DNA of 14,705 nucleotides from Bacteroidales bacterium UBA1751 (GTDB taxonomy: Bacteria > Bacteroidota > Bacteroidia > Bacteroidales > UBA932): positions 15,265-29,969 of the forward strand of contig DCHN01000015.1 of the NCBI GenBank assembly GCA_002315995.1, written 5' to 3'. Position 1 is the stretch's first letter. Each line of letters begins with the position of its first letter. This document shows, piece after piece, positions 1 to 7,198 of this stretch. The position numbers and the translations under genes are program-made. The notes beneath the pieces were generated by a model. It worked only from the letters and a program-made list of their open reading frames with translations, did no database searches and had not been told where the DNA came from.

Positions 1-234
1 GCTGCCGATATAATAAAAATAGCAATGATAAACGTGCTGCGCAGGATGCGTCGCGAGAATCTCTCATCAATGATGGTTCTTCAGGTTCATGACGAACTTG
101 TATTTGATGTGGCTCCGGGCGAGGAGGAGAGAATTATGGAAATAGCGCATCAGGAGATGGAGCGGGTGGCTGCCCTCTCGGTTCCTCTTGTTGCTGAATG
201 CAATGTGGCCGCCAACTGGCTTTTAGCCCATTAA
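1..234 (+). CDS. polA: DNA polymerase I, C-terminal end (partial)
   Basis: The reading frame is open from base 1, so the 5' part of the gene lies outside the window; 77 residues are visible. They contain the family-A polymerase motif C (VLQVHDELVF), whose His-Asp-Glu provides a catalytic metal-binding carboxylate in the palm domain. The C-terminal end (ECNVAANWLLAH) matches the usual end of bacterial Pol I, which terminates soon after a Gly/Ala-x-x-W segment. The enzyme fills gaps during repair and Okazaki fragment maturation. An in-frame ATG at 25 is internal and not the start. Whether exonuclease domains are present cannot be judged here. Confidence 0.95.
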   Translation, partial: AADIIKIAMINVLRRMRRENLSSMMVLQVHDELVFDVAPGEEERIMEIAHQEMERVAALSVPLVAECNVAANWLLAH

Positions 235-239
235 ATTTA

Positions 240-351
240 AGGGGCTGCCGCCCCTGTGACCCTGCTGCACCGCTCCCGGCCTATACCGAAGCCTAGGTCT
301 TGGTGAGCGCGATGACGGCTTCGCGGCCTCCGCTAGGCGTCTGATGACGCC
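240..351. repeat. GC-rich multi-hairpin intergenic element
   Basis: The polA-rsmG spacer is about 69% GC by my count over 241-350, clearly above its surroundings. It holds three inverted repeats in order. The first is AGGGGC (240-245) with GCCCCT (250-255), loop TGCC. The second is CGAAGCC (287-293) with GGCTTCG (317-323), extended by GGCC (278-281) with GGCC (325-328). The third is GGCGTC (336-341) with GACGCC (346-351), loop TGAT. No T-run follows any of them, so a simple intrinsic terminator is a poor fit. It may be a dispersed palindromic repeat or a structured RNA; identity is unknown. Confidence 0.55.
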
Positions 352-376
352 GTTGGTATTGTAATGAAATATAGAT

Positions 377-1027
377 ATGAGAAAAGAAGAGATAATATTT
401 GAAGAGTTCGGGAATCTTTCTGAGAGGCAGAAGGAGCAGATCAGGATGCTGGGGCCGCTGTATGAGGAGTGGAACAGCAAAATCAATGTGATATCACGCA
501 AGGATATTGAAGAACTATATCTGCACCACGTGCTGCACTCACTTTCAATAGCCAAGGTAGTGGAGTTTCCATCCGGTGCCGAGATTCTTGATGTGGGCAC
601 CGGCGGTGGTTTTCCTGGTATTCCTCTGGCAATTCTTTTTCCTGAAGTGAACTTCACTCTGGTTGATTCCGTTGGAAAGAAAACAAAGGTTGCAGCGGCT
701 GTTGCCCAGGCTCTTGGACTTGAGAATGTCACTGTTCTCAACTGCAGGGTGGAGGATATGGGCAGGGAGAAGAAATTCACCTATATTGTCTCCAGGGCTG
801 TTACCGATTTGAGCAATTTCCTGCCTTGGGTCAAAGGAAGATATACTCACGGAATATTCTACCTCAAGGGAGGTGATCTCAAGAGAGGCGGGATGCTCTA
901 CAATGAAATTGAAACGGCAATAAAAAAGGTTGGGATACAGAAGGAGAAGCTTACGGGCTTCAATATTGAAGATATCTTCCACTACGACTTTTTTGAGGGC
1001 AAAAAGATAATATTTTTTGCAAATTAA
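377..1027 (+). CDS. rsmG: 16S rRNA (guanine-N7) methyltransferase RsmG
   Basis: This 216-residue protein has the usual RsmG/GidB length. Residues 71-85 carry the SAM-binding motif (LDVGTGGGFPGIPLA), preceded by a helical N-terminus with the family pattern YEEWNSKINVISRKD (29-43). Residues VSRAVTDLSNFLPW (138-151) match the conserved region after the cofactor fold. The enzyme methylates G527 (E. coli numbering) of 16S rRNA in the cytoplasm; its loss gives low-level streptomycin resistance in several bacteria. The ATG at 377 is the first good start and gives the canonical N-terminus. The end of the gene overlaps the -33 element of the rpmH promoter. Confidence 0.96.
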   Translation: MRKEEIIFEEFGNLSERQKEQIRMLGPLYEEWNSKINVISRKDIEELYLHHVLHSLSIAKVVEFPSGAEILDVGTGGGFPGIPLAILFPEVNFTLVDSVGKKTKVAAAVAQALGLENVTVLNCRVEDMGREKKFTYIVSRAVTDLSNFLPWVKGRYTHGIFYLKGGDLKRGGMLYNEIETAIKKVGIQKEKLTGFNIEDIFHYDFFEGKKIIFFAN

Positions 1028-1046
1028 TCTTTAACTCTTATCTTTG
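1016..1046 (+). promoter_or_regulatory. Bacteroidetes-type promoter for rpmH
   Basis: TTTG at 1016-1019 and TATCTTTG at 1039-1046 match the Bacteroidetes primary sigma factor consensus (TTTG about -33, TAnnTTTG about -7), separated by 19 bp. The upstream box lies inside the last codons of rsmG. Transcription would start near 1051-1053, giving a leader of about 70 nt before the rpmH ATG at 1121. Confidence 0.75.
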
Positions 1047-1062
1047 CACTCCCGTTTTGGGT

Positions 1063-1084
1063 ATTCAGCGTACTAGTGCTGAAT
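1063..1084 (+). promoter_or_regulatory. Hairpin in the rpmH 5' leader
   Basis: ATTCAGC (1063-1069) and GCTGAAT (1078-1084) form a perfect 7-bp stem with an 8-nt loop. It would sit about 10-30 nt from the predicted transcription start and 36 nt before the L34 start codon. No T-run follows. It may be an autoregulatory leader, an mRNA-stabilising 5' hairpin, or chance. Confidence 0.4.
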
Positions 1085-1120
1085 CGTCAGTAGAGAAAAA
1101 ATAATAAATTTTGTCATAAT

Positions 1121-1273
1121 ATGAAACGTACATTCCAACCATCACAGCGCAAACGCAGAAACAAACATGGTTTCCGCGAGCGTATGTCAACTCCTAACGG
1201 AAGAAGAGTACTTGCTGCAAGACGCAGAAGAGGCCGCAAGAAACTCACCGTATCATCAGAGGATTTATATTAA
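1121..1273 (+). CDS. rpmH: 50S ribosomal protein L34
   Basis: This is a 50-residue, strongly basic protein. It begins MKRTFQPSQRKRRNKHGFRE and continues through MSTPNGRRVLAARRRRGRKK (22-41), the signature of bacterial L34, a late-assembling protein of the large subunit. The C-terminal VSSEDLY tail is slightly longer than the E. coli protein. In many bacteria rpmH sits next to rnpA near oriC; here rnpA is absent and the gene stands alone between rsmG and a PASTA protein gene. It has its own promoter (1016-1046) and terminator (1329-1360). Confidence 0.98.
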   Translation: MKRTFQPSQRKRRNKHGFRERMSTPNGRRVLAARRRRGRKKLTVSSEDLY

Positions 1274-1328
1274 TCTCATAGATAAGGATTTTTATTAATT
1301 GATATTTCAGTCAATCCCTGATAAAATT

Positions 1329-1360
1329 AGACGCTTTCCTCAAAGGAAGTGTCTTTTTTT
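1329..1360 (+). terminator. Rho-independent terminator after rpmH
   Basis: AGACGCTT (1329-1336) pairs with AAGTGTCT (1347-1354) with one G-T pair, and CC/GG pairs extend it inside. Seven T residues (1354-1360) follow directly. This is the clearest intrinsic terminator in the window. It separates rpmH from the PASTA protein gene. Confidence 0.8.
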
Positions 1361-1361
1361 A

Positions 1362-1369
1362 TATCTTTG
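1362..1369 (+). promoter_or_regulatory. Probable -7 promoter element of the PASTA-rluD operon
   Basis: TATCTTTG is an exact match to the Bacteroidetes TAnnTTTG element. It lies 21 nt before the ATG at 1391 and just after the rpmH terminator. No clear TTTG is present at the expected -33 distance, so the promoter may be weaker or extended. The predicted leader would be short, about 15 nt. Confidence 0.5.
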
Positions 1370-1390
1370 TGAAAATCTCCAAACACATAT

Positions 1391-2281
1391 ATGGCAAAGA
1401 AGATAAACTGCAGCAAGAGTACCGCCAAGTACTATATAAAAAACGCACTTATTGCGGTAGCGGCTGTCTTTATATTTGTATCACTGGCCCTTATGCTTCT
1501 CTCACGTGTAACAAGACATGGCCAGAAGCTTGAGGTTCCACAATTCGTCAATCTCTCAATGGAGGAGGCTATGGATCTGGCAGACAGGAACTCCCTCAGA
1601 CTGGAAATAACAGACTCCGTTCACAATCACCGTCTTGCTCCAGGAGCAATATGCAAGCAGAATCCTGAGGCCGGCAGTTTTGTAAAGAAGAACAGACGAA
1701 TACTTCTTACCATAAACGCAACAACCCCAAAATACATCCCTGCCCCATCTCTTACAGGTTTCAGCCTCAGACAGGCAATATCCATGCTGGCTTCGTGCGG
1801 TCTTGAGGTAGGAGAACTCATATATGTAACCGATATTGCAACCAATAACGTGCTGGAGCAGTACTACAATGGAAGGCCCCTCACTCCAGGCAGCATGATA
1901 GCCGAGGAGAGCCGCGTTGACCTGAAGCTCGGACTCAATCCAGAGGAGGAGTTTACATATATGCCCAAACTCAAAGGAGTAGCATACCAGAATCTGCGCG
2001 AAAAACTCGCGGAATTCTCGCTTAATTTGGGTAATCTGGTATTTGACAGCGATGTTATAACATACTCCGATTCGCTCGATTCGTTCGTCTACAGAACAAT
2101 TCCAAGCCATTCCGACTCACTTCACGTGAGAATGGGTACCAGGGTGTCTGTATATCTTACCCGCAACAAGGAGATGCTCAATTGGAAGGAGCCTGCATAC
2201 AAGCCGGACTCATTTGGAACAATTGATTTTCCTGATGACGACTCCAGCACTGACTCATCTGATACTCTGAATCTCGACTGA
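1391..2281 (+). CDS. PASTA-domain single-pass membrane protein
   Basis: The 296-residue protein has a short basic cytoplasmic N-terminus, one membrane helix (about 17-38), and three PASTA-type repeats at roughly 46-110, 114-182 and 188-257. Their pattern is 'P.. .S..EA...... L.' followed by 'Q.P..G......V.L.'. An acidic, Ser/Asp-rich C-terminal tail follows (about 262-296). PASTA domains bind muropeptides or unlinked peptidoglycan in Ser/Thr kinases and penicillin-binding proteins. No kinase or transpeptidase domain is present here, so any sensing or structural role in the periplasm is inferred. The stop is one base before the rluD start, so the two are almost certainly cotranscribed and perhaps translationally coupled. 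Confidence 0.88.
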   Translation: MAKKINCSKSTAKYYIKNALIAVAAVFIFVSLALMLLSRVTRHGQKLEVPQFVNLSMEEAMDLADRNSLRLEITDSVHNHRLAPGAICKQNPEAGSFVKKNRRILLTINATTPKYIPAPSLTGFSLRQAISMLASCGLEVGELIYVTDIATNNVLEQYYNGRPLTPGSMIAEESRVDLKLGLNPEEEFTYMPKLKGVAYQNLREKLAEFSLNLGNLVFDSDVITYSDSLDSFVYRTIPSHSDSLHVRMGTRVSVYLTRNKEMLNWKEPAYKPDSFGTIDFPDDDSSTDSSDTLNLD

Positions 2282-2282
2282 T

Positions 2283-3389
2283 ATGGTGGAGGCAGCTGAC
2301 AATGTCACAACATCACAGGAGGAGCTCTTTGAACACTACAGATTTGTGTGTGACAAGGGGCAGACTCTGATGCGCATTGACAAGTATCTCAGCACCCATA
2401 TGATGAAGACCTCACGCAACCGCGTGCAGCTGGCCATTGATGCCGGATATGTCCACGTGAACGGCAACCCGGTGAAGGCCAACTACAAGGTGAAACCGCT
2501 AGATGTCATAACAATTGACTTCCCGTATGAGCGACACGTGACTGAACTCGCCCCTGAAAACATTCCGCTTGACATAGTTTATGAGGATGATGACCTGCTT
2601 CTGGTGAACAAACCTGCAGGCCTTGTGGTGCACCCAGGCCACGGCCACTTCAGCGGCACGCTCCTGAATGCCCTCATGTTCCACCTGAACATTGCCGCCA
2701 TTACACCCTCTGAGTCCAACCTGGACGATAGTGATGACTCTGACGAGGATGAAAGGCATTCCGATGATGCGAACCTGGGCCTCCTTGTGCACAGAATTGA
2801 TAAGGACACCTCAGGACTGCTTGTTGTTGCAAAGAACAATGAGGCATATCAGAGATTGGCAAAGCAGTTCTTCTATCACACAATAGAGAGAAAATACGTT
2901 GCAATAGTGTGGGGCAACATTGAGGAGGATGAAGGCACCATTACCGGCAACATTGCCCGCGACCCCAACGACAGGTTGCGCTTCAAAGTCTATCAGCCCG
3001 AGTCGGGGGTAGGAAAACACGCTGTAACACATTTCAGGGTGCTTGAAAGGTTCGGATACGTTACAATGGTTGAGTGTAAGCTTGAAACTGGACGCACACA
3101 TCAGATACGAGTGCATATGAATCACATAGGTCACCCGCTCTTCAATGATGAGAGATATGGCGGCAGCCGCATTCTCAAGGGAACTCTCTATACAAAGTAC
3201 AAGCAGTTTGTTGATAACTGCTTTGCACTTCTGCCGCGACAGGCGCTCCATGCACAGACTTTGGGATTTGAGCATCCTCGCACAGGCGAGAACATGTTCT
3301 TTCAGGTGCCTCTTCCTGCAGATATGACCGCACTTATTGAAAAGTGGCGCAAATACGCAATGCAAAGGGTATTGGAGGAGGATGATTAG
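2283..3389 (+). CDS. rluD: RluA-family 23S rRNA pseudouridine synthase (RluD-like)
   Basis: An N-terminal S4 RNA-binding domain (about 28-80, MRIDKYLSTHMMKTSRNRVQ) precedes the catalytic domain. The RluA-family motif HRIDKDTSGLLV starts at 170, with the catalytic aspartate at 173. TGRTHQIRVHM, typical of the family, lies near residues 270-280. RluD isomerises U1911, U1915 and U1917 in helix 69 of 23S rRNA (E. coli numbering). The protein is somewhat long at 368 residues, partly because of an acidic Asp/Ser/Glu-rich insertion at about 143-163, just before the catalytic motif. The gene starts one base after the PASTA stop. RluD is the likely assignment, but RluC or another RluA-family site specificity cannot be excluded. 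Confidence 0.93.
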   Translation: MVEAADNVTTSQEELFEHYRFVCDKGQTLMRIDKYLSTHMMKTSRNRVQLAIDAGYVHVNGNPVKANYKVKPLDVITIDFPYERHVTELAPENIPLDIVYEDDDLLLVNKPAGLVVHPGHGHFSGTLLNALMFHLNIAAITPSESNLDDSDDSDEDERHSDDANLGLLVHRIDKDTSGLLVVAKNNEAYQRLAKQFFYHTIERKYVAIVWGNIEEDEGTITGNIARDPNDRLRFKVYQPESGVGKHAVTHFRVLERFGYVTMVECKLETGRTHQIRVHMNHIGHPLFNDERYGGSRILKGTLYTKYKQFVDNCFALLPRQALHAQTLGFEHPRTGENMFFQVPLPADMTALIEKWRKYAMQRVLEEDD

Positions 3390-3450
3390 CAAAGATCGTT
3401 TGGAGGTGGCGATTACAGAGAAATGAAACCGAGCATGAATTTTTGATGGA

Positions 3451-4497
3451 ATGAAAAGCGGAGCAACAAACAGAAGACATTCAGTGGCATTTGCAGTTAT
3501 TGCCTTGGCGGCTGTTGCTGCATTTGTGTGCAGCATCTTTGTTGGCTCTGTATTCATTTCGCCTTCGGAGTTGCTCTCTTCATTGTTCAGTTCCCTTGCC
3601 AATGGTGGTAAAGAGGGTTCTGCAAATGATGTGGTGGCAACAATTGTGAATTTCAGGCTTCTCAAGAGCGTTACTGCACTGCTTGCTGGAATGGCGCTGG
3701 GATGCTGCGGACTTCTTATGCAGACGCTCTTCAAGAATCCGCTGGCAGACCCGTATATTCTGGGTATAAGCAGCGCATCAGGGCTTGGCGTTTCGTTATA
3801 TATACTTGGAGCAAGCGCTTTTGGAGTGGGGCAGGGGACTTTCATCCACGGATTCGGCGTGGCGGGAGCATCGCTTGCGGGGGCCTTTCTCCTTGCTCTG
3901 CTCATAATATACGTATCTAGAAGACTTACCGACAATTTGAGCCTGCTCATATTCGGAATAATGGTTGGAAGTGTGGCCAGTGCGCTCATAACAATGCTCC
4001 AGTACCTCTCCGCCGACAGCGCCCTCAAGGCGTACGTTCTCTGGACAATGGGAAGTTTTGCAGCTATTCCGGGAAGCAGCGTGGCAATTCTTGCAGGTAT
4101 GGTTGTACTTGGTCTGCTGATGTCTGTGCTTGTAATAAAGGATTTGAATACGCTCCTGCTTGGTGAAAACTATGCAAAGTCACTTGGTATTGATACAATG
4201 CGGGTTAAGATGAAGATTCTTGTTGCCGCAACCCTTCTTGCAGGAGGCGTCACGGCATTCTGCGGGCCAATAGGATTTGTTGGAATAGCCATTCCTCACA
4301 TTGCAAGATTCATATTCCGCAACTCAAACCACAGGGTACTTCTTCCGGCAACAATACTTATGGGAGCGCTTGTTATGCTGTTGGTTGACATTATTGCCTC
4401 TGTACCATCATCTGGAGTAGTCATTCCTGTGAATACTGTGGCTGCCCTTATGGGAATCCCGGTGATTATTGCCATTATATGGAAGCATAGAAAATAG
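3451..4497 (+). CDS. FecCD/BtuC-type ABC transporter permease
   Basis: This 348-residue, strongly hydrophobic protein has the usual length of the FecCD/BtuC permease family, which has about ten membrane helices. Family motifs are NPLADPYILGISSASG (96-111) and GPIGFVGIAIPHIAR (about 271-285); the latter contacts the ATPase. It would form the inner-membrane channel for a ferric siderophore, haem or cobalamin. The ATPase gene follows after 25 bp, making an operon. No substrate-binding protein or TonB-dependent receptor lies in the window, so the substrate is undecided. The spacer 3390-3450 shows no clear promoter, and readthrough from rluD is possible. Confidence 0.92.
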   Translation: MKSGATNRRHSVAFAVIALAAVAAFVCSIFVGSVFISPSELLSSLFSSLANGGKEGSANDVVATIVNFRLLKSVTALLAGMALGCCGLLMQTLFKNPLADPYILGISSASGLGVSLYILGASAFGVGQGTFIHGFGVAGASLAGAFLLALLIIYVSRRLTDNLSLLIFGIMVGSVASALITMLQYLSADSALKAYVLWTMGSFAAIPGSSVAILAGMVVLGLLMSVLVIKDLNTLLLGENYAKSLGIDTMRVKMKILVAATLLAGGVTAFCGPIGFVGIAIPHIARFIFRNSNHRVLLPATILMGALVMLLVDIIASVPSSGVVIPVNTVAALMGIPVIIAIIWKHRK

Positions 4498-4522
4498 CGC
4501 TGAAAGTGTTTGTTCAAAGAGT

Positions 4523-5371
4523 ATGACGGAAGTTCACAAAATAGAGATAAAGAATCTGACACTGGGTTTCGGCAAGGGTCGCAAGGCCAGGATACTCTGC
4601 AGCGGGATCAATGCCACGGCCTGCAGCGGCCAGGTAATTGCTCTTGTTGGTGCAAACGGCAAGGGAAAGAGCACTCTGCTCAAGACTTTGTGCTCCCTGC
4701 TTCCTCTTTACAGGCCATTACTTCCTGATGCAGGTCGCACTTCAGTTGCAGCTTCGGCAGGCAGTGGTGCTACTGAGATCCTTTTCGACGGAGAGCCGCT
4801 CGCAGGTCTGAGTGGGAATGAACTATCGGCCAGGTTGGCGTATGTTCCTTCGAGGCTTGAAAGGGTGGAGGGGCTCAGTGTGCACGATATGGTGGGCATC
4901 AACAGGTACTACAAGACAAATTGGGTGGGGACGCTTGGATCGGTTGATGAAGATGCGGTTCTGAATGCGCTGAAACTCGTTGGCCTCGATTCAATGGTTG
5001 ATGCAGACTGTTCAACACTCAGCGATGGTGAGTTCCAGCGGGTTGCCATTGCGGCGGCGCTTGCGCAGGAGTCGGCGGCAATAGTTCTTGACGAGCCTAC
5101 CGCCTTCCTCGATATTGCCAACAAGTTCAACGCCACACAGTTGCTCTCATATATTGCGCATCAGCAGAACAAAATAGTTCTCTTTTCAACCCATGACCTT
5201 CAGCATGCACTGCGTTGCTGCGACCGTATCTGGCTTATGGCCGAGGAGGGTGAGCCTCAGTTCGTTGAGGGAAGCACTGCTGAAATTATAGAGAGCGGAG
5301 CCATAAACCGCCTCTTCAGCACCCCCGATATCCGCTTCAACTCCCAGCTCTGCACCTTTGAGAGAATCTGA
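4523..5371 (+). CDS. ABC transporter ATP-binding protein, FecE/BtuD type
   Basis: The 282-residue ATPase has Walker A GANGKGKST (43-51), a signature LSDGE (166-170) in place of the canonical LSGGQ, Walker B AIVLDE (186-191) and the H-loop STHD (222-225). It would energise the FecCD permease encoded just upstream. The ATG at 4523 gives the normal N-terminus. An in-frame ATG at 4469 would add 18 residues overlapping the permease gene and is less likely. An unusual Ala/Ser/Gly-rich insertion (about 66-85) lies between Walker A and the Q-loop region, where relatives have a short turn. The LSDGE variant also occurs in working FecE-like ATPases, so it need not mean inactivity. Confidence 0.9.
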   Translation: MTEVHKIEIKNLTLGFGKGRKARILCSGINATACSGQVIALVGANGKGKSTLLKTLCSLLPLYRPLLPDAGRTSVAASAGSGATEILFDGEPLAGLSGNELSARLAYVPSRLERVEGLSVHDMVGINRYYKTNWVGTLGSVDEDAVLNALKLVGLDSMVDADCSTLSDGEFQRVAIAAALAQESAAIVLDEPTAFLDIANKFNATQLLSYIAHQQNKIVLFSTHDLQHALRCCDRIWLMAEEGEPQFVEGSTAEIIESGAINRLFSTPDIRFNSQLCTFERI

Positions 5372-5415
5372 TCTGTTTTCCACAATTTTATCCTGTTCTC
5401 TGCTCTAAAGATCAC

Positions 5416-5446
5416 TTTGATTTGTTGTGGGGGAATGTTAAATTTG
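5416..5446 (+). promoter_or_regulatory. Bacteroidetes-type promoter for the transaldolase gene
   Basis: TTTG (5416-5419) and TAAATTTG (5439-5446) match the TTTG / TAnnTTTG consensus with a 19-bp spacer, the same as at rpmH. A second TTTG at 5421-5424 is too close. The start would be near 5451-5453, about 30 nt before the ATG at 5484. This separates the transaldolase gene from the ABC operon. Confidence 0.75.
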
Positions 5447-5483
5447 TAGGTTAAATTAATTCTTCTCAAAAATTTTTAATAGC

Positions 5484-6140
5484 ATGAAATTTTTTATAGA
5501 TACAGCTGACCTTGAGCAGATTCAGGAGGCTCAGGATATGGGTATTCTCGATGGTGTAACCACTAACCCTTCACTTATGGCAAAGGTTGGCGTAAAGGGC
5601 CAGGATGCCATAAACGAGCACTACAAAAAGATATGTGACATTGTAAAGGGCGGTGACGTGAGTGCCGAGGTCTTTGCAACAGACTTTGAGGGTATGGTAA
5701 AGGAGGGTACAGCCCTTGCAGCTCTCAATAAGCAAATAGTTGTGAAACTCCCATGCACAAAGGCAGGCATAAAGGCAGTGAAGTATTTCCACGACAAGGG
5801 AATCAAGACCAACTGTACACTTGTATTCTCAGTAGGACAGGCTCTTCTGGCAGCAAAGGCCGGTGCAACATACGTATCTCCATTCGTTGGCAGACTCGAC
5901 GATATCTCGTCAGACGGTGTTGCTCTTGTAGCCCACATTGTTGAGGTATACCGCGAGTACGGATACACCACACAGGTTCTTGCAGCATCTATAAGACACA
6001 CCCAGCATATCATTGAGTGTCTGGATGCAGGAGCAGATGTGGCAACCTGCCCGCTCAAGGCAATAGAGGGGCTTCTCAACCACCCGCTCACAGACAAAGG
6101 ACTTGAGACATTCATTGCTGATTCAAAGAAGATGATTTAG
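5484..6140 (+). CDS. Small transaldolase, FSA/TalC type
   Basis: The 218-residue protein has the short length of the fructose-6-phosphate aldolase/TalC subfamily, about 100 residues shorter than classical transaldolase. It opens with MKFFIDTADLEQI. TTNPSL (26-31) and VVKLPCT (86-92) follow; K88 is the expected Schiff-base lysine. TNCTLVFSVGQALLAAKAGA (about 112-131) and a GRLDD segment are also family-typical. It is a cytoplasmic TIM-barrel enzyme that transfers dihydroxyacetone units between sugar phosphates in the non-oxidative pentose phosphate pathway. Family members differ in transaldolase versus fructose-6-phosphate aldolase activity, which the sequence alone does not settle. It has its own promoter at 5416-5446. 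Confidence 0.94.
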   Translation: MKFFIDTADLEQIQEAQDMGILDGVTTNPSLMAKVGVKGQDAINEHYKKICDIVKGGDVSAEVFATDFEGMVKEGTALAALNKQIVVKLPCTKAGIKAVKYFHDKGIKTNCTLVFSVGQALLAAKAGATYVSPFVGRLDDISSDGVALVAHIVEVYREYGYTTQVLAASIRHTQHIIECLDAGADVATCPLKAIEGLLNHPLTDKGLETFIADSKKMI

Positions 6141-6180
6141 AATCTGTTTTGAAATGGTAGCAATTATTTCAAAACAGATT
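6141..6180. terminator. Perfect 15-bp inverted repeat after the transaldolase gene
   Basis: AATCTGTTTTGAAAT (6141-6155) and ATTTCAAAACAGATT (6166-6180) are perfect inverted copies with a 10-nt loop. The repeat begins on the base after the stop codon. The AT-rich stem is not followed by a T-run on either strand, so it is not a textbook terminator. It may protect the mRNA 3' end or stop transcription inefficiently. An operator is possible but less likely at this position. Confidence 0.55.
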
Positions 6181-6186
6181 CTTAAC

Positions 6187-6250
6187 GCTGCTTGAACAAC
6201 AGTTTCAAGAAAATGAGCCGCTTCCATTGCAGGCGACTCGTTTAAACAGC
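6187..6250 (+). promoter_or_regulatory. Structured leader upstream of the pyridoxal kinase-like gene
   Basis: GCTGCTTGAAC (6187-6197) can pair with GTTTAAACAGC (6240-6250), allowing one C-A mismatch and one G-T pair, which closes the region just before the ATG at 6258. Inside it, GAGcCGC and GCGaCTC (around 6215-6239) can form a hairpin with one mismatch. CTTGAA (6191-6196) and TTCAAG (6204-6209) form a competing hairpin. I recognise no known riboswitch class. The mutually exclusive pairings suggest a possible regulatory leader, with low certainty. Confidence 0.3.
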
Positions 6251-6257
6251 TTTGAAT

Positions 6258-7172
6258 ATGAACAAGAATAACCAGATACTTCTCATATACGATTTGGCAG
6301 GATACGGAAAGGTTGCACTCTCTGTAATGATACCAATATTCTCGCATCTGCGGTGCGAGACTTTCAACCTGCCAACTGCACTGGTATCCAACACCTTCGA
6401 CTACGGAAAGTTCGATATTCTGGACACCACCGGCTATATGAGGAATACAATTTCAGTATGGAAAGAGCTTGGCTTCTCCTTTGATGCAATATGCACTGGA
6501 TTCATAGCGTCAGAGGAGCAGTCTTCACTCATATTCGATTACTGTACCCTTCAGAAGCGTGAAAAGGGGACTCGTATTTTTGTTGACCCTGTTATGGGCG
6601 ATGGAGGTGTTCTGTATAATGGAGTTTCTCAAGCCAATATCTTCTATATGAGAAAGATGTGTGCCATTGCCGATGTAATTCTCCCTAATGTTACTGAGGC
6701 AGCTCTCCTTACAGATACTCCAATTAGTAGGGATTCTGAGGGAAAAATGCGTTTCAGTGAGGCCAACATTGACTCAATGGTTGCCACGCTGCGCGAACAG
6801 GGAGCCAAGGATATTGTAATAACCAGCGCCAACATCAATGGTAAGGCCTGCACCATTGTATCGCCATACCTTGGCGATAGCGTCTCTTCTGGATGTGCGG
6901 AGGGTGGCTCTGTGCGCAATGCTGCCGGCAAAGAGACGGCCGGTGCTTGGAAGGCACTCTATTATGACGAGATTCCGGCACAGTTCTCCGGCACAGGAGA
7001 TACATTTACCTCCCTTGTTACGGCAAACGTAATGAATGGAACCGCTTTGGAGAGCGCTGTGGCCGGCTCCATGAAGATTATGGAACACCTGATTTCCATA
7101 AATGCCGGCAACCCGGACAAATACAAGGGAATTCCAATTGAACAGTATCTCAGTGAGATACACCTGGTCTAG
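6258..7172 (+). CDS. Pyridoxamine/pyridoxal kinase-like protein (PdxK/PdxY family)
   Basis: The 304-residue ribokinase-fold protein opens with a substrate-binding region (DLAGYGKVALSVMIPIF, 12-28). DPVMGDGG (110-117) and PNVTEAALLTD (143-153) are typical of pyridoxal kinases. The anion-hole/catalytic motif is FSGTGDTF (243-250) with catalytic Asp248. It would phosphorylate pyridoxal or pyridoxamine for PLP salvage. A Gly/Ser/Ala-rich insertion at about 205-231 lies just before the catalytic loop. The ATG at 6258 is preferred over an in-frame TTG at 6252. Hydroxymethylpyrimidine kinase (ThiD) is an alternative, but the layout fits PdxY better. Confidence 0.85.
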   Translation: MNKNNQILLIYDLAGYGKVALSVMIPIFSHLRCETFNLPTALVSNTFDYGKFDILDTTGYMRNTISVWKELGFSFDAICTGFIASEEQSSLIFDYCTLQKREKGTRIFVDPVMGDGGVLYNGVSQANIFYMRKMCAIADVILPNVTEAALLTDTPISRDSEGKMRFSEANIDSMVATLREQGAKDIVITSANINGKACTIVSPYLGDSVSSGCAEGGSVRNAAGKETAGAWKALYYDEIPAQFSGTGDTFTSLVTANVMNGTALESAVAGSMKIMEHLISINAGNPDKYKGIPIEQYLSEIHLV

Positions 7173-7198
7173 AAATTTAAGACAAAAGTGCCAGGTTG

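Noticed and set aside
223..780. 185-residue minus-strand ORF over the polA-rsmG spacer and rsmG
   Set aside because: It lies antisense to the clearly conserved rsmG and has no recognisable domain; the open frame in the spacer reflects the GC-rich hairpins.
1274..1328. ATTGA...TCAAT inverted repeat after rpmH as a second terminator
   Set aside because: The stem is only 5 bp, AT-rich and not followed by a T-run; the terminator at 1329-1360 is far stronger.
2811..4028. 405-residue minus-strand ORF across rluD and the permease gene
   Set aside because: It is antisense to two confident genes and has no coherent domain. Its length is a side effect of codon composition on the other strand.
6141..6180. 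Mobile-element end or attachment site at the perfect inverted repeat
   Set aside because: No transposase, integrase or target-site duplication is nearby, and the position directly after a stop codon fits an mRNA 3' end better.
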